Source of the DNA: Xiphias gladius
Taxonomy: Eukaryota > Chordata > Actinopteri > Istiophoriformes > Xiphiidae
Direction: 5' to 3'
Assembly (NCBI RefSeq): GCF_016859285.1
Contig: NC_053403.1
Location: 3,331,448-3,395,447 of the forward strand
DNA length: 64,000 nucleotides
Of this stretch, positions 23,101-35,500 are shown piece by piece (position 1 is the stretch's first letter; every line of letters begins with the position of its first letter). The position numbers and the translations under genes were made by a program. Under the pieces are notes generated by a model that was given only the letters and a program-made list of their open reading frames with translations, had not been told where the DNA came from and made no database searches.

Positions 23101-26100
23101 TAAAGGAAATGACGTGGTATGTTGTGTAAACAGTTTGGTGCAGCACTTTTTAGAGGACTTTCACATTTCAACAGATGAGAGATTTCTCTGTCTTTCAATG
23201 AGTGGATGGTCCAGTTTCACATGTGCTAGTTTCACAGTGGCTTTTCTCCCGGGCTGTCAGGGTGGCAGCTGACAGTGACTTTAATTGAGACTGGCTTTAG
23301 CTTACAGATGAAAGGAGGAGAGATGGAGGGAAATGGAGAAATCGGCAAGAGCTCAACAGAAAAATAAAGTAAAGGTCACGGAAAGAAGTGAGTTGAGAGA
23401 CAGAGTGCGGGAAAAAAAATAAAGGGGAAAATCAGTAATTTTCTTTTGCTCCGTTCCCTTTAGAAGACCTCACACCGTCACTTTCATGTCAGCGCGGGAC
23501 AGTGTTTGTTTGTGTAGTGTCACCTTTCACTGTGGCCAGGGGTCATCCGGACTGAAAATGGAATAAGGCCCCAGCGAGAATTGAACTCGCGACCCCTGGT
23601 TTACAAGACCAGTGCTCTAACCACTGAGCTATGAGGCCTTACCTGTTCAGTATAGTGAATGTCCAATTCTTTATATGTCAGCAACAATGGAGGACACACC
23701 TTTCTCAAATACCGGCTGTTGTGAAGCTAATGTGATACCGACCTAACCAGTTAGCTCTGACTTGAGGTCTGCATTTGCTGCCCTGGACTCTAGAGTCAGT
23801 TTAAAATGTCCTAAAACATCAATCACATATTAAATACCGTGAAAATAACACTACTATTTGATTAGACTAATTAATTTGAAAGTAAATCAATTTAATCCCT
23901 GGTTAATTTGATTTCAAGTCACAACACAGTCAAAAATATATTTTTTAAATCTTGTTGGCACCAAACAACTAACATTTTAGAATATACTCAAATCACAAAC
24001 GTTTCCAACAGTTTGTGATTACTAATAAAGAGTAAAGTAGTGTGATGAGAAGATAGGAGACAAACAGAAAGAAATCAAAGACAGAAAAGCAAAGGGCTGA
24101 GAGGGATGAATAGCAACTGTTGTTGTAGCTTGTGGCAGTTAGAGTGAAGCCAGACAAACAGACAGACAGCTCCGTCTTCTGCCGCTGGTTCCTTTCCTTC
24201 CCTGTTAACAGTGATCTGATTTCTCTCCAGGATATGGAGGGTTTATCTTGGGTCACACCAGCTCTCTGCGTGAGTTTGTGTGTTGACCGTGTGCACGTTT
24301 GACTCTGTGTCTCATTACTTTAATAAATACATCATGAGCGTTTTAAAGAATATGGCTGGAGTATAAAGCAGCCTCAAGTTGAATAATAATCGACTTATTT
24401 CTGAAGAACTTTTCCAAGTAAAATAATAAAATGCTAGAGTAGCATTTTGATCAACAGGTAATATATAAAGAGTGCATGAATCCTGTAAAAACGTGTTTGA
24501 CAGGGTATTGAATTTGCAGGATGTTAAGAGAGAGCAAGAGCAAAACTAACTACACAGCCAAATGTATGTGGGCAGCCGAAAATTACATCCATGTGTGATT
24601 TCTCAAAATCTCGTTCCAAAACATGGAACTTACTCCTATTCAGGCACAAGAGTGTTAGTGAAGTCAGCTACTGATAAGGTGTTGGGTGGGGTCGAGGTAA
24701 GGGCTCCGTGTCTTTGTGGACCTGGCTTTGTGCATGGGTGTATTGTCATGCTGAAATAGTTAAAAGGACCGTCCTCAAACTGTTGCCACAAAGTTGGAAG
24801 AACAGTATTAACAGTATTAATATCGCCGTGCACTGTCGAAGTAAGATTTCCGATGATGGAAATTTAAGAGTCCTAGTGCAAACCATAAGAACCCATCGTC
24901 GTATCTCAAGACCATTCCCCAGGCTGCTACTGAAGAAACTCAGAGCCTGCGGTTTGCTTATGATGAAGAGGAGGAAACCACGTGACAAGTAAAAAGACAC
25001 AGTACATAACGAAGATTTTGTGCCTTTTCCAGTATTTTCCTTATCTTGAATCTTGCTGCTTTGAAATATAGGGGAAAGGAATGTAGAGAGAAACTCGCTG
25101 AAGAGAAGAGGGAGGGCCGGTGAGTGAGAGAGAGACGGCGGTAGGGGCTTGGAAAAAGGGTAAGGAATAGTGTCAGAGAGATTGAATTAGAAAATCCATT
25201 GGATTAGCTCTGCATTATATCCATAGAGAAGGGTTTCGCAGGTACCTCCACTTTTCAAAGAATAGAGCAGCGAAATATGGTATTTGAATGATATGAAGTC
25301 GCATTAGGACACGTCTGGGAAGCAGAGAATCCGAACTAATGAGGACATGACCTCAACTGTCACATAGCAGAAGTTAACTTTAATGTTGGTTTTAGATAGA
25401 AGGGTTTTATTAACTTTCGTATCGAGCATTGCAGGGCTGTGAGATAGTAATAGGGGCTCTTGTATTCGCAGGCCGCGTTAAAACTGAGAACGCTCGTAGT
25501 GGTTTCTGTGGCAACTGTCTCTGTTGACAGAGCGTCACACAGAGAGAGAGAGAGAGCTACTTCCTCCATCACAGGAAGTGTGTCTGTTCAGTTAACTTCT
25601 CATTAGAGAGGAACAACAAGGTGTGTTGTGCGTGTGCGGACTCTAGGCCAACCTTCAGGTTCAGGCCTGTGCTCTGCTTCGATACCGCAGGCTTCCCTAC
25701 AGCATGGACACACACGCAGGCTGAAACAGACCGGCATGCGGCTGCGTGATCACTGGTCTAGTTCTGTGGATGGCCCTTTGTGAATGTTTAGAGAAAAAAA
25801 ACAGCAGTGCTGTGGCACCCAGGCTGCCGAGGGTGACAGACAGGCCTCCATGGACAGAGCAGAGCAGATGGTTGGCTACTGGCTGACAGTAGCAGTACTA
25901 GTCCAGATCTTTGTGTGTGTTGCACATATTTCTACAGTTGGATCAGTGTCAGTGTTGAAGCTGTGCAGTCCATAGCGTGAGAGCTGGCTAAACATAGACC
26001 TCATTCAGTCATCCATCATTTGGATTCACTTTTCACTTCATTTTACATCTTAAACATTGAATCCTGAAGCAGCCCAGTCTCAGTCCCTTTTGTGAAATGA

Positions 26101-29100
26101 GCACAAAATCTGAATCACAAAACATGTTGCTGTGAACATGTTTATCAACCACAGAAGTATTATTAAATTTCTGTCTGCATTCATGCTTTATTGACCTGAG
26201 AAGAGAGAAAGGAAAGATGAAGAAAAAAGGGGAAAGGGAAAATTAGGTATATGGGAAGGAGAAAGGGAAGAGGAAAAGGAAGTCAGAGGTCAAGAGGTGC
26301 ACCTTAATCCACCTGAGGTCTGTCACTAGCAGATAAGAGATATTAGGTCACCATAAGCATGTGCGCACACACACACAAACACACATACACACACACACAC
26401 CGTTACACACATTCTTGTCCTCCTATATTCGTGGGGACCCGTCTTACCTTAACCATCACAACCGAATGTCTAAACCCAGTCCCAACCTAAACCTAATTCT
26501 AACCTGAACCCTAAAACCAAGTCTTAACCCTCAAATATCCATTTAAATCTGTGGGGTCCAGCATTTTGTTCCCACAAGTATAGTGGGCTCCCTGTTTACG
26601 GACCCTACAAATATAATAAAACAACCAACACTGAAAAAAAAAAAACCCAACAGTGAATCAGAAGGATTCAGTCAGACAGGAGGAACAGTACAAACACACG
26701 AGCACACAAACTGACAGTCAGACCCATTGTTTATCCTGTGGCATTTTCATGGTATTGGCCTTCTGAGAGTCAGACTGAATCTAATTTCACATGACTCATG
26801 GTTCTGTGTTGCCTGTGCTGTGACATATCCGAACGAATACACTGTACCAGTAGCTCTCAGGTTTGTACTCAAATTTAGTTTGAGTACAATTTTTATTTTG
26901 TAGTCAGATGTACTGTTCCAGTGGTGCAGTCAAAGTGCCTCTAGATTAGTTGATCAAATACAACCAGTCTTAAGTATGAAATACGTAAAAATACTTTTCA
27001 GGCAGCGGCAAAAGAAAAAACTCTAGATCCTTCCCTAACCCCAGTGTGCTGACCAGCTACCTGACTAACGGGCTGACGTCTCTCGAGCGTTTCCCCATCA
27101 GCTTTAAGACTCAGTTTTCGGGTCACTGCTTCCACCACGTTGTGCTGGGCGTCTACTGTAACGGTCGCTACGGATCGCTGGGCATGAGCCGCCGCCAGGA
27201 CCTGATGGACAAACCACTGACCCACCGCACGCTGGGAGAACTGGTGGCCGAGTTTGAGAACTCCTACAAGAGATACCAGCACACCCTGAAGAAGGTGAGA
27301 GATGGGATGAAGGAGGGAGGAAGGGAGGGATGGAGATGAACTGTGGAGGTAGGAAAGAAGTATTCGTATCAGTAAAGGTGCGTTTAATCATATTCCCTGC
27401 TTCTCCCAGGTGAAGATCGGCTTATATGTGCCTCATGACCCCCACGTCTTCCAGCCAATCGAATGGAAGCATTTGGTGCTGAATGCTGCCCGACTCGGAG
27501 CACAGGAGATGAGGAAGGAGCTGGAGAAACACGGTCGGGACATGAGGATGAAGGTACATACCGTATACACACAGACATACAGGGGTGCGATAATAGCTTT
27601 TACAAGTGCTGATGCAGATTTGTTTGTTCCAAAAACTAAAAATGACAATTTTTCAATGTCCCATACATAGATAAGCACACCAAACACTTGACCATACTGA
27701 TAAAAATGTTTCATTGGTATCAGTCAAGGTACTGGGGTTCATACAGACCACCTTTCTTAATAAAACTACATGGTATCCAACATCATTTTTGATATGGATC
27801 TAAAATGAAAACGTACTCAGGACAAAAAAGCTCAGTAGTTTATAAAAAATGTAAGTGAATTAAAATTTAAATTCCCCTGACAGGTAACAGTAGCCATTTG
27901 TGAGCTTCGGAGTAGTTTTAAGAGACTAAGTGTGTTAGTGTGCAGGCTGGAGCAGGAGAAGAAAACTGGCACATAGAGCCAGCAGCATAACAATATACTG
28001 ACTGCTCACAAAACCTCAATATAAATCAAGCAGGATGGTAAAAAAAACAAACAAACTGAAGAGTGGAGGGTTAAAATGGATCCCTTGGGACAAGTGGGCA
28101 ATTCCAAACAGTGGGACAAAAGAAAAACATTTCTCTGTGGTACTACTAATGAAGTGTTTATCTGCCAAAATACAATGCAGACATGTTATTTCATAGCTGA
28201 GCAAAATTTCCCTTGAAAAGACCAAAATGTCTCTCAAAATCAGATCAAGGGAACCAAACCTTTGAAGGAGTGAAATCCTGCCTAAATCAACATATACACA
28301 AAATAAACACACTTACTGTTTATGGTCAGATGAATTACATGTGTTGCATGTTAGTCAGGTCCAAACAGAATTTCGCTAATGGACATTTCATTTTCCTCTC
28401 GCCTGCTTCAGAACTCCGTAGCTAAGATGGAGTTTATGCTTGCATTTCACTTTTTTTGCATTGTTTCTTGTGTCGCCTTCAGTGTCATTAGTCTTGATGT
28501 CTCATTTTTAATCTCGGTGCCTCTGTCCAGAGAGATTTAAGGTTAAAGTTTCAACAGCAGCTTGTCTTGTGATAGACGATCCCGGCGGCTAGACTTGTCA
28601 TCAGAAATACACTCATGGACATTTTTTTTTCTTTTTGAGACTGAACAAGGGGAAAACCTTAATTACATTTTTCCATGTGACCAGAGAGGGATGTAGTTTC
28701 CGTTGGGATGAACATGGAATATAAACTGTCAGGAATTATTTAGGGCATAATGAGGAAGGAAGGAATGTGTGTATGTGTGAGGAAGATAGGGAGACACAGA
28801 GAAGTGGGTTGTTGGAGGTTAAATGTCCCCTTAGATTTACATTTGTAATTTTCCATGGGTTTATTTTTATTTTATTTTCGCCTTTTTGCACATTTCCGCC
28901 CCACCTGCAATTCCATGAAGGTGATGTGTGAGTCTGCGTGTGCGTGGTTGCGTTTAAGATGCCGCTGTTGGACAGTGGACTGCACTGCATGTCAGCAAGA
29001 TATGTAGGTCAGTGAGTTTGCAGCTGTCACACAAATAAATGCTATTATAAACACATGTTCATGCAAACACAGGCACACGCACACGCACATACACACACAC

Positions 29101-29582
29101 ACATTCAGACTCTGGTCAGCTTTGTTGTGGTTTGTTAGACTTTGCCATAATCTCTGCTCCACTCCCAAGACTGTGAATTTATTATAAATAGACTTCAGTG
29201 TGTTTGTGTGCGTGAGTGTGTGTTAATAAGTGTGTGTGAGAGCGAGAGTGTGTGTGTGCGCGCTCATGTACTGCTATCTTCATAAGGACCCAATGTGAGT
29301 TTGGACAGTGAGGGCATTTTGTTTGTCTGTCTGGGGGTTAGCACTTGTTTTTAGGCTTAGGGTAGAATTAGGTTCATGCTAAGGTTATGGTCAGTGGCTA
29401 TGGAATGCAATACAATATGTCAGTAACAGTCCTCACAAGTAGAGAATGTGAAGAACTCACAGTAACGCAGTACTAGATCACTGTACGGAGAAGTACATAT
29501 AAAATTTCACAGTTTCAAAAAATAGTTGAAGCATAGAGCTAAAAAAAACTGCTGTAGGACATGTGAGGTAGAAAACACATTT

Positions 29583-29663
<81 letters not shown>

Positions 29664-29859
29664 GACCTATATATTTATTAGAACCACATGACAAACATGA
29701 CCAGCTGTGAAATATCAGGCATGTACTGGCTTTTGCTTTATCCAGGAAAAGTTGCCACCCATCATCCTGCAGTTTTCCTCTCCCACTTACTTCTTAATGA
29801 TAGCTTCAAGTTGCTGTTTTACACACACACTCACTCACACTCACTCACACTCACTCACA

Positions 29860-29929
<70 letters not shown>

Positions 29930-32446
29930 AACACACAAACACAAACAAGAAGTGCCAGATTTGTAGCTTTTCTCTGCATCATTCATCTTTCACAGCAGTT
30001 TTTTGAGATTGAGATAGATTAAAAAAGAAAACAGATCATTACACACACACACACACACACGCACACACGCAGTCACACATGAATGTGCACAGACGGATTG
30101 TTTTTCTGCAGCCCCATTCATAACGGTTGCACTTTCTGCCCTGCAGCTGAATAGCAGCAGCGGTTGTAGGCGTCTTGCTATTACAGCTCCTGTACACTGA
30201 AACGCCTGTAGAAGCTCAGTAGTTCTTTATGAATTTGAGACAGGGTGTCACTGGAAAACCAGCATGTGTCCTGTGCTAAACCATTTTCACTTGGTGAATG
30301 ATTCCATGATTTTGTGGGTTTGGTTTGTCTGTTTACCGATGACAACACAGATACTGAAATCATCCACGTGTCCCTGAGAGTTGCAAACTGTTGACTTCAC
30401 ACTGTATGTCAACTTTCAGACATTGAAATGCGTCAGTAATGGTTAAATACAGATAATCCATTATCACTGACTTAAATTTGACTCTTTGTCATGGTGGATA
30501 ATTTAACTTGTCAAACATGTAACTAACATTAATGATGGCTGCATTCAATTTAGGTGCATCAGAGCAAGGATCCTCGTGTAGTGTTGCTACTTTCTCTGCT
30601 TTCTCACACGCCTGATTAACTGTAACTTATTGAAATGGAGCTGAATGATTCGAAGTAACTAAAGGGGAGAGAAATATAAAACACAATCTGACAGATACAC
30701 ATCCGCTACATATCAGGTGTTAATGCTAAGATGTCAGCAAACAATTGCCTGTTTACACAAAATGCAAACTTAATTTATTACAAGTCTTGTTTGTGTCCAC
30801 TAGATGTATGCAAGTCCAGTATTCACGCTCTGTTTTGGTCTCCACCAATTCCTGAAAAAAAAAAAAAAAGATGTTCCACCGTCTTCAAAATAGTCTCTAA
30901 CCTGTCTGTTGTTTGCTGCTGGGCAGGGAGTGTACAGTGGGTGTATCAGAGCTCTTTACTGGAGACCGCCGCCTGTTACTGCTTTAAAAGAGGTAGATGA
31001 GAGCACTCAATGCCCTGAACAATGCAGTAAATGGGCCGTAAAACCAAAGCAATGAGCTAAAAGACGCTAAAAAGCTCTGTAGAGCTCTCCATGAATGCAA
31101 ATTTAAATTCTAAATGGCACAAAAAATAATTATATAGACTTGTTGATTTGTGTGTGTGTTTTTCTTTTTTTTTTTTTTGTTAGATCCTGAAATCATCAAG
31201 CGCCCAGTCACCAATCAAAGAGCGGAGCCGGGGAAAATCCCTATCACCACGGCGACGACAGAGCAGTCCACAGCGACGCTTCACACACCGCAGAGACAAA
31301 TCGTAAGTGTTTTCCATAGATTGTCTGCTTGTGCCTCAGGACAGAAAACTTGGAGCAGATGATGTGTGTGTTTGCGTTTGGTTTTTTTTAAATGCTCTTT
31401 TCTAGACCCTTTTCACTATTTCAGCAGCTAACGAGATTTTTAGACTAAAGGGGGTCTCCGGACTCACCAGTGAGTTCACCAGCATTTGAATGATGGCAGC
31501 TGGTGTTTATCAAACCTGGTGTGGTATTTCCTTCCTCCTCTCTCCTCTCATGGCTCTGCTCCTCAGGTCAAGGAGAGTTTAGACTTAAATTGAATACATT
31601 GTTCTGACATTTTGATGGTAACAACCCATCGTGTGTTTTTTTTTGTTTGTTTGCTGCTACAGAACCAAGAGCCACTCATAAGCACTAATCCCAACCTACA
31701 GCTGACACTGAAGGGCTTGCATGTCTGTGTGTCTTTGGTGCCGACAGCTCAGCATTACCGCAGGGCAGACGAGTCCTTGCTCTGCTCAGCTGATACTAGG
31801 CACTGTTATCATTGTGTGTCTGTGTGTGTCTGTGTGTGTTTGTCCGTGTCTGTACCACTAGCACTCAGCAGCAGAGTGCTTTTTTTTTTTTTGCCCTGTC
31901 TGAGATACAGGATGCAAGGTCACTGATGCTGCAAGGAAAACAGTATAGAATAGGCGATAACAGGGACCCAAACTCCATAAGAAAATCTGGAAATTTAAAG
32001 CCGCCTTGGTCAGTGGCCACTGTATACATATTGAAGAACATGACTAAAGATCTTTGTTTGAATTTTTAGGAGCTACTCTTTTAATTTGGCCTTAATACAG
32101 TACTGTTGTTACGAAGGATAACTTAATTTTTAAATAGCTCTTTTTTTAGTGTGTGAATCTCTTGAAATAGATTTGACTCCTTATTTAAACTTTCTAAATT
32201 CCTGGCCGATGAAAGAGACATTTTCACACATGACTTTTTCCCAAACTCTTATGTTTGGGTCAAACAACTACAAAGACTAAGCTAGGTAATGTCCAACGTC
32301 ATTTATGTAGTTACATCTATTGCTAACAGAGATGTGGACAAGAAAGTGTGCTAAACTCTTCATTTGAATGGACGAAATTCTTTCAGGGTTAGCAGCCCTT
32401 AAAAACAGGGTGACTCACCGCTCCAATTCAATGGCAGGGAAACTTT

Positions 32447-32522
<76 letters not shown>

Positions 32523-35500
32523 GGATGCTGAGTGTGTTTGTGTGTGCTGGCAGCTGTGTGGTGGGATGTAACACAATCTGACTTGGACAACAGCTGCAGC
32601 CCAGCCGTACATTAGTCAAAAAAAAACACAAACACACAAACACACACACACACACACCAGAGTAAGTGACATTCCCAGTGTTGCCATTTGACGTGGCACT
32701 GTGATGACCTTTCTTATGAGGAGCTCTAGCAGGCTTAACTGTCTCATTTTTCAAATGTGTGTGTTTGTGTTTTTAAAAAAAACAAAACAGTAACACAAAA
32801 ACGGGGACTTCCATTTCAGAAATGTTTTAAATTCATCTCCATTATCAAATTGTCTCAAACTAAAACGGTAATTAAATCATCTCAGAATGCAAATGATTAA
32901 ACTCCAAAAGTGATTTAACCAAAAAAACCTTAAAAATTACAGCTGATAGGTTAATATCTAAAAGGAAAATGAAATACAACACGCTATAAATTTCCTGACT
33001 GTCAAAGCTTATATTCAGAGTTGTATTTCTTGCCTGTATTTTCTTTTCCTCAGTAATATAATAAACCAAATTATATCATTTTTAAGGCGTTAGATTCATT
33101 AATAATGTAGATTCAATCAAATAGTTTGGTCCACCACCGTTGTGGAACTTAGATTTTATTAAGTTGGGGCACAACAAAAGTGGACCAGTAGCTCTCCAGC
33201 TCTGATTCAGGTTTCCCATATTATGGGATTTTGAAAGGTGTTTTCCAGACAAGGAAACTTTTCTAAGTTCTCTGGGGATGTTGTGAAATATCATGGATTT
33301 TCTTTTAATAGTTCCAATACACATCACAGAACTTTGCAGGGTTTCTGTGTGGAAACTAAGGAGAAAAACAATATGAAACATAAAAAAAAAGGGAGAATTG
33401 AGTTTTTTTTTTTTTTAAAGCACTTAAATAAATGTGCCTTTCCTTAAAACAATGACTTGAATTAAACTAAATGACTTAAGTATGTTTTAACAAGGCAATT
33501 CAAACTGCTTTACATAAGACAGAGAGGCATTAAGACAAGATATAACATAAACAAGGAGAGATAAAAAGACAGTAGAAAAGTACACACAAATAGGATTTAA
33601 GAGGATTAAAACAAAGTCAAATAGAAAATTAAAATAAATTGTAAATCCAGTTTTGTTTTGTTTGTTTTTTTTGCCAGTAAAATAAAGGATTACATACTCC
33701 TCAGTTGATTGAGAAAAGTTTATAACCCTCATGCTTATGAATGTGATGTTTTTACAAATCTAGGCCCTAAACTTAATACGTTCATTATCCAGTTAAAAGC
33801 AGCGAAAATATGAGGCGGGGCTATAGTCAACCAAAGAAAATCTAGGTCGACCTAAATCGTAGCTGCTCTTCAACCAATCGATTGGTCGAGGGGGAAAAAA
33901 AATCCTCACGTTATCTCTTGATTAGCTAAATCGGCCACAGTGCACTAATGCACTCAACCCTGTAGCCTTATTAGCCTAAGTTATTTATAAATAAACACAA
34001 AGGCTAGTATTTGCAGCATATTCAATCATTTTAACCTAATTATTTTATACTGAAACGATAACAACAGACTCGGAGCCGACCAGCCTCCAATTTCTGGAAA
34101 TAGAACCATATCAGCTGGTGATCCCAGCGCGAGAACTATGGAGGAATATACACTCAAAGCCGCAAGCGTTAGACATGACAGTTGACGGCTTCCTAACGCA
34201 GACAAGCCAGCCTGCCGTTTTTAGATGATATGCCGTCTTGGTTGTTGAGCTGAGATACGCCAACTGCTGTTTGAAAAGTTTGACTTGACTTTTTGGTCAT
34301 CCATTTTGTCAAAATGCGGCCGCACCGACTGCTTCTTTGACATGGTGTCAGTTAGTTTGGAGCCGACTGGAGCCGAGTGAACGTTCAGGTAGCATTAAAA
34401 CAGTTAGACCTAGCAGTCTCCAAGGCTGTGAAAACACCCCCCTGTTTACACAGGTAGTCGGACCCTCTCACCGCCGCAGTAAAAAATGGATTCATCCTGG
34501 AAGACTATTATTGTAGCACTTTTCTCCCTATGAAAGTAACACCGGCGATTGTCCGACCAATGAGAATTTGGTCCCGCGAGAGCGTATTGACGAACCAACA
34601 ACCCTTATATTAGGAGATACGGGGTTTTAGTCAGCATTTGCACGTCTTGGAAATGTTCTGTACAATATTTGTAAATATGGTAAATGAAAATGTGTAAATC
34701 CAGTCAGATCAACACAGCAGTAAATCTTCTGGACAACTAGACTTTTGTAGATTTTCGTGATAACACTGACAGAAGACTGTATCGTAACTTGTACTTCCCA
34801 AGTTTAAACCCCTGCAGCGGCCAACAGTCTTTCTGTCAACAGTGCCTGTATTCCGTTGGAGTGTGTTGGAGCCGAACACTAAAACTTGATCAGCTGAACT
34901 GATGCTGTAAATTGTAAAGACGGCATTAATTGTGCAGAATAGAGATACCTGTTATTTTAGTGATGTTCATAGGCGATGTGAAAGCAGCAACGATCTCCTA
35001 TCAAACCCTGATTTCTCTTACTAAATGTTTAGTCACCACAAATTAGGAGCTGCAGGTAAAAAGAAGCATGCGAGTCAGAGAAAAGACCTTTTCTTTTTTA
35101 GTTAAATGGAGGTATGAAGTGTGAAAAAGTTCCCTTATTCACCTAAATCTGCTTCTTTTCCCTCCAGGGTTCCGTCAAATTCATGCCCATTTTAATCTTA
35201 AAAGTTAAGCGTTTCATCAGTTCAGAGGAGCAGTGTAAATGATCAGGAGAACATCAGAGCAGCACATTACCGCTTTAAACCACTTGAAGGTGGCACTTAA
35301 AAAGCTATTACTGTTATCAGCTGAGCACTTAACAACGTGTTGCCACTTGAAGCAGACGACTCCAGCAGAGACAGTGTAATAATCTGCTCCTGGTTCTAAC
35401 AGCTGAGAACACGGACACTTCAACGGCACAGGGTTATTTTAGCAGCGCGATTAGGACACTTCAGGGGGCTGTCATCAGCACTGCCTGCAATACACAAATA

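Larger units (their letters stand above)
21536..27056 (+). other. vash2 intron 4, candidate U12-type (minor spliceosome)
   Basis: The donor GTATCCTTT (21536-21544) is the textbook U12 GT-AG donor. A branch-like TTCCCTAAC lies at 27031-27039, 17 bases before the acceptor gaccag (27056). A nearer cccag at 27044 lies only 5 bases from the branch site, which may be why it is skipped; using it would add four residues in frame. The chosen join gives GVYLTNG, the family sequence (human GIYLTNG). Confidence 0.85.

Noticed and set aside
29478-30006. Open frames made of Cys-Val or His-Thr repeats
   Set aside because: Translations of CA/GT microsatellites; the same applies at 13.84-14.16, 32.4-32.75 and 46.74-47.1 kb.
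29584-32517. Clustered short repeats considered as a CRISPR-like array
   Set aside because: They are simple dinucleotide runs without unique spacers, and this is a vertebrate nuclear genome.
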